Under the pieces are notes generated by a model. The model did not search any database. It was not told the origin of the DNA and saw only the letters and a program-made list of their open reading frames with translations. The position numbers were made by a program, and so were the translations under genes. Positions 1-6,232 of a stretch of DNA of 39,666 nt are shown here, in pieces; within the stretch, counting starts at the first letter, position 1, and each line of letters begins with the position of its first letter. Source of the DNA: Cacconaster sp045641345 (lineage in GTDB: Bacteria; Bacteroidota; Bacteroidia; Bacteroidales; UBA932); the NCBI GenBank assembly GCA_045641345.1, contig JAZUGR010000011.1:1-39666 (forward strand), written 5' to 3'.

Positions 1-1
1 C

Positions 2-412
2 ACCATTGAGTCCGCAGCAAAGAAGGCGGGTATCACCCGTCAGACCATAAATCATTGGTTTAACCTTGATGATGCAAAGATTTCAAGCATCATCAACTTC
101 GTGGAAAAGCTTGGATACAATATCACCTTCTCCCTCAGACCTTCATCATCAGAGGTCGGCGATGCCCTGGTATCCATCAACAGGAAAGATGTTCCCCCTA
201 CCGAGGGAACCAAGAGGCTCTCATTCCTCGACGAAGCATTCAATATATACGGAATATCACGCAAGGATACTGCCGCTATGCTGGGTCTTGGCTATACCGC
301 TCTCTACTATTGGTTCAAGAACGACGACGTGTTTATCTCTTACATCTATAAGATGGCAGAGAAGAACGGACTGAAGCTCGTTATCAAGATTGACCAGAAG
401 GAAGAGGCCTAG
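2..412 (+). CDS. Partial protein with two tandem helix-turn-helix repeats (5' end cut by window edge)
   Basis: The reading frame is already open at base 2 and ends at the TAG at 410-412, so the true start lies left of the window. The visible 136 residues hold two similar units. The first runs from about SAAKKAGITRQTINHWF to NITFSL, the second from about NIYGISRKDTAAMLGL to LKLVIKI. Both share the pattern WF-N-DD, then a helix with I--I, then EK-G and a short hydrophobic strand, so the protein looks like an internal duplication of an HTH-plus-strand module. A DNA-binding role is inferred from the helix-turn-helix look of each repeat; I do not recognise a named family. It converges tail to tail with the excisionase-like gene: their stop codons share the palindrome CTAG at 409-412. 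AT-rich composition sets it apart from the genes after 1850. Confidence 0.6.
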   Translation, partial: TIESAAKKAGITRQTINHWFNLDDAKISSIINFVEKLGYNITFSLRPSSSEVGDALVSINRKDVPPTEGTKRLSFLDEAFNIYGISRKDTAAMLGLGYTALYYWFKNDDVFISYIYKMAEKNGLKLVIKIDQKEEA

Positions 413-789
413 ATTCCGTTGTTTACACAGTATTCCATGGCGGCCTGATCTACCTTGGCATAGTTCACTTCCGCCCCTTTCTTATCCTCAAGCCACTTGT
501 AGATCTCGTCCTCAAAGAAGCCGAGAGTCTTCCCCTGTTTGTAGTAAGGGATTTGATTAGCTGCAACAAGACGATATACGGCCTGCTTGTTCTTATGCAG
601 GATTTTGCAGAGCGCACTTGTCGTTAGTGTCGTCCTGTGAGAAGGAACGAACGTCGAGCTCTTGGCAGGCAATAAATTCCGTTTGGAATTCGTAAGTACA
701 TCGACTTTCTCGCTCAGCGTTCTAAGCTGAACAACAACATCTGCCATGATGTTTGGCATTTCTTCAAACGTGTAAGTTCTTTTATCCAT
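409..789 (-). CDS. Excisionase-like helix-turn-helix protein (HTH_17/MerR-like), 126 aa
   Basis: The C-terminal half (about residues 56-101) reads as a small winged helix-turn-helix of the excisionase/HTH_17 type: LTTSALCKILHKNKQAVYRL is the two-helix unit, IPYYKQGKTLGFFEDEIYKW the wing and following helix. The N-terminal third (about 10-36) is helical with heptad spacing and may dimerise. Such proteins bind DNA at the ends of integrated elements (recombination directionality factors) or act as small repressors in conjugative and mobilizable elements of Bacteroidota. The ATG at 787-789 lies 5 bases after the stop of the 179-residue gene, so the two are probably one transcript. No integrase is visible, but it could lie beyond the left edge. 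The HTH assignment is firm; the excisionase role is inference. Confidence 0.75.
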   Translation of the reverse strand: MDKRTYTFEEMPNIMADVVVQLRTLSEKVDVLTNSKRNLLPAKSSTFVPSHRTTLTTSALCKILHKNKQAVYRLVAANQIPYYKQGKTLGFFEDEIYKWLEDKKGAEVNYAKVDQAAMEYCVNNGI

Positions 790-794
790 AGCAA

Positions 795-1334
795 TTATAC
801 TTTATTGTACTCTACTCCAAGTTTGATAAGTTCGTCTTCCAGTTTTGTAGTCGAATGAAAAGGAAGGTTCGTAATTGACAGGTACAAGTTATTACCGGTA
901 TCAGTGACCGGAGAATTGAGATATTTGGTAAAGGTTGAATATATCGTAGCGGATGAAGAGAAGAAGGCGGGAAACAGAGCCTTGGCCATCATAGAAGCCT
1001 CACGCCTGTTCAAGAGAGCATATGGTGACACGTTGTATAACAAGATAGCCAGTTCATCCTTTCGTAACGTCTTGCGTGGAATGAACCTGCTGACCAGAGT
1101 CCCTTTGTTCGAAATCACCTTGCAGGAATTAAAGGGGAACTTTCCTTCACGTGGTCTCATTCGAAGCTCCTGAAGAGTATCACATAGACTCTGAATTTGA
1201 GTATCAGTCAAGTACTCCCCGACCGCGCATTTCAGGTATATTTTAAGTCCAAACAAGATGGAATATTCTCTAACAGGAAAAGAATCTACCGCCTTGACAT
1301 ATTTGGACAGAGCTGTGATATTATCAGGATTCAA
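795..1334 (-). CDS. Hypothetical 179-residue protein of the integrated-element end, TTG start
   Basis: I do not recognise a family. The protein is mostly helical and basic, with no signal peptide or membrane segment, and has an Arg/Lys-rich middle (RPREGKFPF, RFIPRKTLRKDE). The first codon is TTG at 1334. Upstream in frame there is no ATG before a stop at about 1353-1355, and the next in-frame Met lies deep inside the protein. A -7 box TATCTTTG on the minus strand at 1365-1372 would start transcription about 20-25 bases ahead of this TTG, which supports the choice. It is the first gene of a two-gene unit with the excisionase-like gene (5-base gap). The opposite strand also has an 89-codon open frame (904-1173), but operon placement and the promoter favour this strand. 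An early truncation of a longer ancestor cannot be excluded. Confidence 0.5.
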   Translation of the reverse strand: MNPDNITALSKYVKAVDSFPVREYSILFGLKIYLKCAVGEYLTDTQIQSLCDTLQELRMRPREGKFPFNSCKVISNKGTLVSRFIPRKTLRKDELAILLYNVSPYALLNRREASMMAKALFPAFFSSSATIYSTFTKYLNSPVTDTGNNLYLSITNLPFHSTTKLEDELIKLGVEYNKV

Positions 1335-1351
1335 AACTATTTTACTTAAAA

Positions 1352-1416
1352 TTCAATTCAAAGGCAAAGATATACAAAAAGATTTAACATTAAAAATCTT
1401 TTTACATTGAATTGAA
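1352..1416. repeat. Two nested inverted repeats upstream of the 179-aa gene
   Basis: The outer arms are TTCAATTCAA (1352-1361) and TTGAATTGAA (1407-1416), a perfect 10-base inverted repeat. The inner arms are AAAAAGATTT (1376-1385) and AAATCTTTTT (1394-1403), also perfect, with an 8-base spacer. The minus-strand -7 box (1365-1372) lies between the left outer and left inner arms, so the repeats straddle the core promoter. An operator for an element-encoded regulator is the simplest reading; the AT-only stems make a classic terminator less likely. Confidence 0.65.
1365..1372 (-). promoter_or_regulatory. -7 promoter box (TATCTTTG) for the element operon
   Basis: The minus strand reads TATCTTTG, an exact match to the Bacteroidota -7 consensus TAnnTTTG. 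It sits 31 bases before the TTG start at 1334, giving a short leader. No clear -33 TTTG is seen; that zone is occupied by the inner inverted repeat, which would suit repression by steric blocking. Confidence 0.55.
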
Positions 1417-1577
1417 ATTTAATTAACAAAGGATAGCTTTGATAGTGTTTGATATTTGACGAATAAATCCCAAACAAGCCCTCAGTGACTTCTATTGATG
1501 GTATTTTCTAAGACGGGAAATAGAGAAGTAACGTGTACAGCAGTGAGAGTAAATTTTAAATAATGAGATAAAAAGCG

Positions 1578-1585
1578 TATTTTTG
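1578..1585 (+). promoter_or_regulatory. Possible -7 promoter box (TATTTTTG) ahead of a hairpin
   Basis: TATTTTTG matches TAnnTTTG exactly but lies in AT-rich DNA where chance matches are common, and no -33 element is evident. Transcription would begin at about 1592, right at the hairpin at 1591-1634, with no convincing ORF following. Confidence 0.3.
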
Positions 1586-1590
1586 CGTCA

Positions 1591-1634
1591 ATAAAGTCCT
1601 TTGATGCCTACGGGCATATGTGGCAAAGTACTTT
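1591..1634 (+). other. Extended imperfect hairpin, candidate structured RNA or recombination-site element
   Basis: Paired blocks nest in order: AAAGT (1593-1597) with ACTTT (1630-1634), CTTTG (1599-1603) with CAAAG (1624-1628), and ATGCC (1604-1608) with GGCAT (1613-1617) around a TACG loop. A 6-base bulge (1618-1623) sits on the 3' side. The outermost ATAAAG also nearly pairs with CTTTTAT. No T-run follows directly, so it is not a standard terminator. It could be a small RNA, a leader, or part of the element's end. The fold is direct; any role is inference. Confidence 0.4.
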
Positions 1635-1653
1635 TATCATTATCTTTAAGTCA

Positions 1654-1714
1654 TTGATAATCAACAATTTGTTGCCCATTTGTTGCCGCAAATTGTTATT
1701 CTGTTGATAATCAA
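1654..1714. repeat. Clustered direct, tandem and inverted repeats resembling integrase arm-type sites
   Basis: TTGATAATCAA occurs at 1654-1664 and again at 1704-1714. Between them ATTTGTTGCC(C/G) is repeated in tandem at 1667-1677 and 1678-1688, and AACAATTT (1663-1670) is inverted as AAATTGTT (1690-1697). Spaced repeats like these next to a composition break are what tyrosine-recombinase arm sites at an element end look like. From memory, similar TTTGTTGC repeats lie beside integrases in other Bacteroidota elements, but I cannot verify this here. Confidence 0.5.
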
Positions 1715-1772
1715 TAAGTTTCCGGATTTTGCATCGGGAAATAATCGGGACTCAAATCCTCAAAGCATCCAT

Positions 1773-1797
1773 CGCGCTGCCCCACCCGGGCGGCGCG
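1773..1797 (-). terminator. GC-rich hairpin downstream of the DUF4783 gene, possible terminator without a T-run
   Basis: CGCGCTGCCC (1773-1782) pairs with GGGCGGCGCG (1788-1797) around a 5-base loop: a 10-base stem with one G-T wobble. It lies about 50 bases beyond the stop of the minus-strand gene ending at 1850. No T-run follows on either strand, so termination is plausible but unproven. It may instead mark the host side of the element junction. Confidence 0.35.
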
Positions 1798-1849
1798 TGG
1801 TGTATAAATGGGTAAGCTGTCATCATATGGACGGACGTTCCTCCGGCAA

Positions 1850-2254
1850 TCAGGTGCGCCAGTGGCGGCTCACAACAATCTGCTCGATATAGCTGCGGCC
1901 GTCGCCGCCATTGACATAGAGCAATATGCGGAACAGCTCACCTCCCGCAGCGAATTCGGCGACCGCGTATCTCATTGTGGCCTGTGAGCTCTTGTGCATC
2001 ACCGTGAACCGTTTGGGAGTATATTCCTCGAAGAATTTCTTCATTATGAGCCGGGCCTGATTGCGGGAGCAGGTATTGGTCTCGCCGAATATGTCGAGCT
2101 CGAGATTGTCCGCGAACCAGGCCGAAAGATTGTCATAGTCGCCGTTCTGCATATATTTGCCGATGGGCGTGAACACGTCCACCTCCTGGGAGTGCAACGG
2201 CCGCAGCGGGGCGAGGCACAAAAAAAGCGCTGCAAGAGCGACAATCTTCTTCAT
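1850..2254 (-). CDS. Exported DUF4783 family protein
   Basis: The 134-residue product starts with a clean signal peptide (MKKIVALAALFLCLAPL, likely cleaved after HSQ), so the mature part of about 110 residues is periplasmic or surface-exposed. The pattern VFTPIGKYMQNGDYDNLSAW, then SRNQARLIMKKFFEEY, then FRILLYVN and IEQIVV fits the DUF4783 family of Bacteroidota, which has an NTF2-like fold and unknown function. It is divergent from rlmH across a 58-base gap. From memory, DUF4783 genes often sit beside rlmH and nadC in Bacteroidales. nadC is not seen here; what follows is the probable element end, so the original neighbour may have been displaced. That displacement is inference. Confidence 0.75.
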   Translation of the reverse strand: MKKIVALAALFLCLAPLRPLHSQEVDVFTPIGKYMQNGDYDNLSAWFADNLELDIFGETNTCSRNQARLIMKKFFEEYTPKRFTVMHKSSQATMRYAVAEFAAGGELFRILLYVNGGDGRSYIEQIVVSRHWRT

Positions 2255-2281
2255 ACAGGGTGCAATTTCAGCATTATATCT

Positions 2282-2289
2282 TAAATTTG
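2282..2289 (+). promoter_or_regulatory. -7 promoter box (TAAATTTG) for rlmH
   Basis: Exact match to TAnnTTTG, 23 bases before the rlmH ATG at 2313. It overlaps the 10-base palindrome ATTTGCAAAT at 2285-2294. Confidence 0.6.
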
Positions 2290-2312
2290 CAAATCACCCC
2301 GAGCGCAGTGCA

Positions 2313-2786
2313 ATGAAGATAAAACTCCTTTTGGTAGGGAAAACCGCTTCCGAATATCTCAAGGAAGGGATGGCCGTCTATCAGGCGCGCCTTGGGCACT
2401 ATGTCTCATTCTCAATCGAAGAAATACCCGATATCAAGCAGGCCTGTTCGCTCTCACGCCAGCAGGTCAAGGAAAAGGAGGGGGCTCTGCTTCTCTCACG
2501 CATCAAGGAATCCGACCACGTGGTGCTGCTTGACGAGCACGGCAGGAAGTTTACGTCCCAGGATTGGGCCGCCCACCTCCAGAAGCAGATGGTGAGGAGT
2601 CCCAAAGACATAATCCTGGTGATCGGCGGATGCTACGGATTCGCCCCGGCTCTCTATTCCAGGGCCGACGAGCAGCTGTCGCTGTCGGACATGACCTTCT
2701 CTCACCAGATGGTGAGGCTCATCCTCCTGGAGCAGCTCTACCGCGCATTCACGATAATCAAGGGAGAGCCTTACCACCACGAATGA
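2313..2786 (+). CDS. rlmH: 23S rRNA (pseudouridine-1915-N3)-methyltransferase RlmH
   Basis: RlmH is a small SPOUT-class enzyme that uses SAM to methylate N3 of pseudouridine 1915 in helix 69 of 23S rRNA within assembled 70S ribosomes. The 157-residue length is the usual one. Family landmarks are in order: N-terminal MKIKLLLVGK, LLDEHGRKFTS in the middle, the SAM-binding knot loop LVIGGCYGF, and the C-terminal SLSDMTFSHQMVRLILLEQL followed by YRAFTIIKGEPYHHE. The ATG at 2313 is chosen because it gives the conserved N-terminus and sits just after the -7 box at 2282, although the frame is open further upstream. Its stop overlaps the kinase start as ATGA (2783-2786), so the two genes are probably translationally coupled. 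Confidence 0.97.
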   Translation: MKIKLLLVGKTASEYLKEGMAVYQARLGHYVSFSIEEIPDIKQACSLSRQQVKEKEGALLLSRIKESDHVVLLDEHGRKFTSQDWAAHLQKQMVRSPKDIILVIGGCYGFAPALYSRADEQLSLSDMTFSHQMVRLILLEQLYRAFTIIKGEPYHHE

Positions 2787-5700
2787 AAAGGATAGCATCA
2801 TATCTGGGCATTGCGGCCGCACTGCTTTTCGCCGTCTCCTTCTACTCGCCCGGGTGGCAGACGCGTCTCGACGCCGTGGTCCGTCTGAGTCAGATGCGCA
2901 TCCAGGGAAGGCAGAAGCTTCTCCGCAAATATGTGGACAGGGAGCTGCAGCTACAGGACGAGAACTGCATAGACGTTTCGCTTCCCGAAGATATGGTGAT
3001 GTACAAGTATGTCAACGATTCGCTGTTCTCGTGGGAGAACAGGTTCCCGACGGCCGACGACGGAGTGAGCGCGGAGCCGTTCCTGTTCAGGCTCTATCCG
3101 GGCAGCAGCTGGTACGGCAGCCATCCGCTGGCATACATCCAGGAGGGAAAGTGGCAGTATGTGAACCTGGGCGGGAAGTGGTTTCTGGTTTCCCGCTTCC
3201 ATGCGCAGAACGGGCATATTTCAATCATATCCGGAATCAGGCTTGAAATGCGCCTGCCGAGGGGATTCAGGCATACCTCACTTATGGACAATCCCCACGG
3301 GGCGGTGCGCGGCATCGACGGCGAAGCTCTTTTCAGCATAGATGCCTCCGAGGACGGATATTCGGGGGAAGGGAATGCCGGAGCGAGATGGATGGCACTG
3401 CTTGCAGCTGCCGCCGCACTCGTGTTGATGCATCTTTCCTCACGCACGCCGCGAAGCCTCGCGCTTTCCGCCGCCGGTCTCACTGCAGTGCGGATCGCAG
3501 CAATCTTCCTGGCTCCGGAAGCCACCTTCCACAGGTCGATCTTCTCCCCTGCCATATACGCCGACAACCTCCTCGCCCAGTCGCTGGCCGACCTGCTGCT
3601 CAACAACGCCTACGTGGCCCTGATGGCGTGGATGCTCCATTCAATGAGAAGGAAACTGAGTCTCAAGGCGATGGCCACGGGCAAGATGAAACTTTATGCA
3701 GCTCTGGCGTGGACTCTGGCCACCGCCCTGGCCATATATATCAACCACTGCTACAAATCCTTGATACTCAACTCCGGGATCGTGCTTGAACCGGCCAGGA
3801 TACACGATTTCTCCATCTACTCGGTGCTCTGTTATCTGTCTCTCGCAACGCTTGTCCTGGTATTTCTTCTAATGCTTCAGACAGCACTGCGTCTCTCTTC
3901 GGGGCATCGGAAGATAAATCTCTTCTCCTGGAAAGGGCTCACGGTATGCGCCGCCCTGACAGCCTGCTATTTCGTGGCGGCGGGCAGTTCCCTCGGGCTA
4001 AAGAAGGAATACGACCGCAACAGGATATCCACCTCCAAGATGGCCATGCGGCGCGACATCAGGCTCGAGCTTTATCTGAGGATGATGGAAAGGGGAATCG
4101 CACAGGACCGGTTCATAGGGACCCTGCTCGGCATCGACGGAGGCAAGGAGCTGATAAGCAACCGCCTGGCCGAAAGATACTTCTACAACGGGCTATTGTC
4201 CATATACGACGTTTCGATAACCATCTGCGGCAATCACGACCTCATATCCGACAGTCCCGAAAGCGAGCCCCTGCCGTGTTTCATCTACTTCAACGACCTA
4301 ATCCAGTCGCAGGGAGCCCCGGTTGACCGCAGCACCAATTTCACATTCATCGACGGAGGCGGAGGCAATCCGTCATATCTCGGAGCCTTCACCTACTATG
4401 ACGGGCACGGAGGCGACGTCCTGAGGATGTACCTTGAATTCAAGATGAAGCATCATTCAAGGCCTCCCTACCTGCCGCAATCCTATTCGTATGCCGTCTA
4501 TTCGGGGGGCAGGCTCTCAAATGCAGAGGGGGAGTTCGGCTATTCGACCGTCATTCCGCAAGGATACCGACGGGGCTATTCGATGGTTTCGAAAGACGGC
4601 TACCTGCATTTCATCAACGTGCTTTCGCAGGATGAGGCCACCATCATATCAAGGCCGTACAAACCGATTCTTCCGGTGGTGGTGTCATTCTCCTACCTGT
4701 TCATCTTCTTCGGCCTGTTCATAAGCCTGTGCACCATCGGCCACGGCCGCGGAAGGCTTCTTTCGCTGCCCAGGCATTCAATCAAGCGCAAGATAATCCT
4801 CATCACCTCGGGCACTATGATGGTAGCCCTCTTCAGTATGGGAGCGGCGGCACTGGCATACAACATACGGGAGCGGAAACTCTCCGACAAAATAAGGATA
4901 GACGACAACATCTCCAAGGTACAGAACGCTCTCTCGGGATACCTTCCCCACCCGGTGGGGCATCCTTCGGGGCAGGACGGGGATTTCGCCGCAAGGCTGG
5001 ACGAGGTGGCATCGATAGTGGGGACGGACATCTGCATATACGACATAAGCGGCCGTCTGGCATACGCCTCAGGCAAGCCCGGATCCGACAGGCAGAGTGT
5101 CAAATACAGGATGGACAGCAGGGCGTTCCACGAAATCGTGCATCTCAACGCCATGCGCTCGATAAGGGAGGAAATCTCCCCGGAAGGAAAGACGCGCACG
5201 GTATATGCCCCCCTTACCGATGCCGGCGGGGAAATGGTGGGAATCGTCAATATGCATTATTCCGGAGACGCGACTCCCGACAGCGTTACATATCCGACGC
5301 TGGTGATGATAATCAACCTGTATCTGATACTGCTGATAGCAGCCCTGATAACGGGCGTCATCCTTTCGAATTCGATGCTCCGTCCCATCAAGGCCATACG
5401 TGAGAAGATGGAGAGTTTCACAATATCCCCCTCGAGAGGCAAGCACATCCCATACGACAATTCGAAAGACGAAATCGGAGTCCTCGTCAAGTCGTACAAC
5501 GATATGGTCGACGCGCTTCAGGAAAGCACACGGCAGCTGGCGCAGAACGAGAGGGAACTTGCCTGGAAGGATATGGCCCGCCAGATAGCGCACGACATCA
5601 AGAACCCTCTCACTCCAATGAGGCTCAGCATCCAGCACCTCATAAGGCTCAAGCAGCAGGGGGTTGAAGGATGGGAAGGCAAGGTCGAAACCATAGGCAA

Positions 5701-6232
5701 ATCGCTCATCGAGCAGATAGACACCCTTTCCGATACCGCATCCCAGTTCTCCACGATAGCCGCGGCAGCCTCGGCCACCCCGGTCGAAGTGGATCTCGAC
5801 GCCCTTGTGAGGGAACAGCTCGAGATATTCGACAACAGGGACGACATCACCCTGGTATATGACTGCAAGGATGAACGCCCCATAATCACGGCCAGCCGCA
5901 AGCAGATGGCCAGAGTGATTGTGAACCTGCTGACAAATGCCATCCAGGCCATCGAGAACGGCCGTGGAAGCGGAAACATACGCATCACCATAAGCAGGGA
6001 CAGCGGAAGCGACGGGGAATTCATCAAGATGGATTTCGAAGACGACGGCCCCGGTGTGAAGGCGGACAATATGGAAAAACTCTTCACGCCCAACTTCACC
6101 ACCAAGAGCAGCGGTCACGGGCTCGGGCTGGCCATATGCCGGAGCATAGTCGAACAGGCCGGCGGCACGATAGGCTACTCGGCTTCGGCAACGCTGGGGG
6201 GAGCCTGCTTCACGATGCTATTTCCGGCGTAG
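2783..6232 (+). CDS. Very large NtrY-like membrane sensor histidine kinase, 1149 aa
   Basis: This kinase probably phosphorylates the response regulator at 7533-8693. An N-terminal membrane helix (about 7-20) is followed by an extracytoplasmic stretch, about six membrane helices between 204 and 402, a second extracytoplasmic region (about 405-625), helices near 632-650 and 672-692, a periplasmic sensing segment (about 695-830), and a last helix (836-858). Then come a HAMP-like linker (about 860-915), the H-box MARQIAHDIKNPLTPMRL with phospho-acceptor His937, the N-box LLTNAIQAIENG (Asn1052), DDGPGV (1087-1092) and the G2 box HGLGLAICRS. The H-box wording is typical of NtrY kinases, but those are usually far shorter. 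The start is the ATG overlapping the rlmH stop. The last 15 bases overlap der on the other strand. The signal sensed is unknown. Confidence 0.9.
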   Translation: MKRIASYLGIAAALLFAVSFYSPGWQTRLDAVVRLSQMRIQGRQKLLRKYVDRELQLQDENCIDVSLPEDMVMYKYVNDSLFSWENRFPTADDGVSAEPFLFRLYPGSSWYGSHPLAYIQEGKWQYVNLGGKWFLVSRFHAQNGHISIISGIRLEMRLPRGFRHTSLMDNPHGAVRGIDGEALFSIDASEDGYSGEGNAGARWMALLAAAAALVLMHLSSRTPRSLALSAAGLTAVRIAAIFLAPEATFHRSIFSPAIYADNLLAQSLADLLLNNAYVALMAWMLHSMRRKLSLKAMATGKMKLYAALAWTLATALAIYINHCYKSLILNSGIVLEPARIHDFSIYSVLCYLSLATLVLVFLLMLQTALRLSSGHRKINLFSWKGLTVCAALTACYFVAAGSSLGLKKEYDRNRISTSKMAMRRDIRLELYLRMMERGIAQDRFIGTLLGIDGGKELISNRLAERYFYNGLLSIYDVSITICGNHDLISDSPESEPLPCFIYFNDLIQSQGAPVDRSTNFTFIDGGGGNPSYLGAFTYYDGHGGDVLRMYLEFKMKHHSRPPYLPQSYSYAVYSGGRLSNAEGEFGYSTVIPQGYRRGYSMVSKDGYLHFINVLSQDEATIISRPYKPILPVVVSFSYLFIFFGLFISLCTIGHGRGRLLSLPRHSIKRKIILITSGTMMVALFSMGAAALAYNIRERKLSDKIRIDDNISKVQNALSGYLPHPVGHPSGQDGDFAARLDEVASIVGTDICIYDISGRLAYASGKPGSDRQSVKYRMDSRAFHEIVHLNAMRSIREEISPEGKTRTVYAPLTDAGGEMVGIVNMHYSGDATPDSVTYPTLVMIINLYLILLIAALITGVILSNSMLRPIKAIREKMESFTISPSRGKHIPYDNSKDEIGVLVKSYNDMVDALQESTRQLAQNERELAWKDMARQIAHDIKNPLTPMRLSIQHLIRLKQQGVEGWEGKVETIGKSLIEQIDTLSDTASQFSTIAAAASATPVEVDLDALVREQLEIFDNRDDITLVYDCKDERPIITASRKQMARVIVNLLTNAIQAIENGRGSGNIRITISRDSGSDGEFIKMDFEDDGPGVKADNMEKLFTPNFTTKSSGHGLGLAICRSIVEQAGGTIGYSASATLGGACFTMLFPA

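Larger units (their letters stand above)
1335..1849. other. 515-base gene-free region: regulatory DNA and probable element/chromosome junction
   Basis: No convincing coding frame is present. From left to right it holds nested inverted repeats over a minus-strand promoter (1352-1416), a TAnnTTTG box on the plus strand (1578-1585), a long hairpin (1591-1634), clustered direct, tandem and inverted repeats (1654-1714), and a GC-rich hairpin (1773-1797). Base composition changes from AT-rich to GC-rich at about 1725-1770. The stretch 1417-1577 shows nothing I can name. Confidence 0.6.

Noticed and set aside
904..1173. 89-codon frame on the plus strand in the element region
   Set aside because: It overlaps the 179-codon minus-strand gene, which has a matching promoter and an operon partner; kept in mind because neither protein is recognised.
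1376..1403. Inner inverted repeat as a rho-independent terminator
   Set aside because: The stem contains almost only A-T pairs and would be weak; its place over a promoter fits an operator better.
1741..1800. tRNA or tmRNA remnant suggested by the T-arm-like text GGGACTCAAATCCT
   Set aside because: No acceptor stem, anticodon arm or CCA-side pairing could be built around it, so no RNA gene is called.
1680..1892. 70-codon plus-strand frame across the element junction
   Set aside because: It runs through repeats and the GC-rich hairpin and has no start signal or domain.
5069..6118. Open frame of 349 codons on the minus strand inside the kinase gene
   Set aside because: It is antisense to the conserved kinase core (H-box to G2 box) and has no promoter, family motif or place in an operon; long antisense frames are common in GC-rich codon usage.
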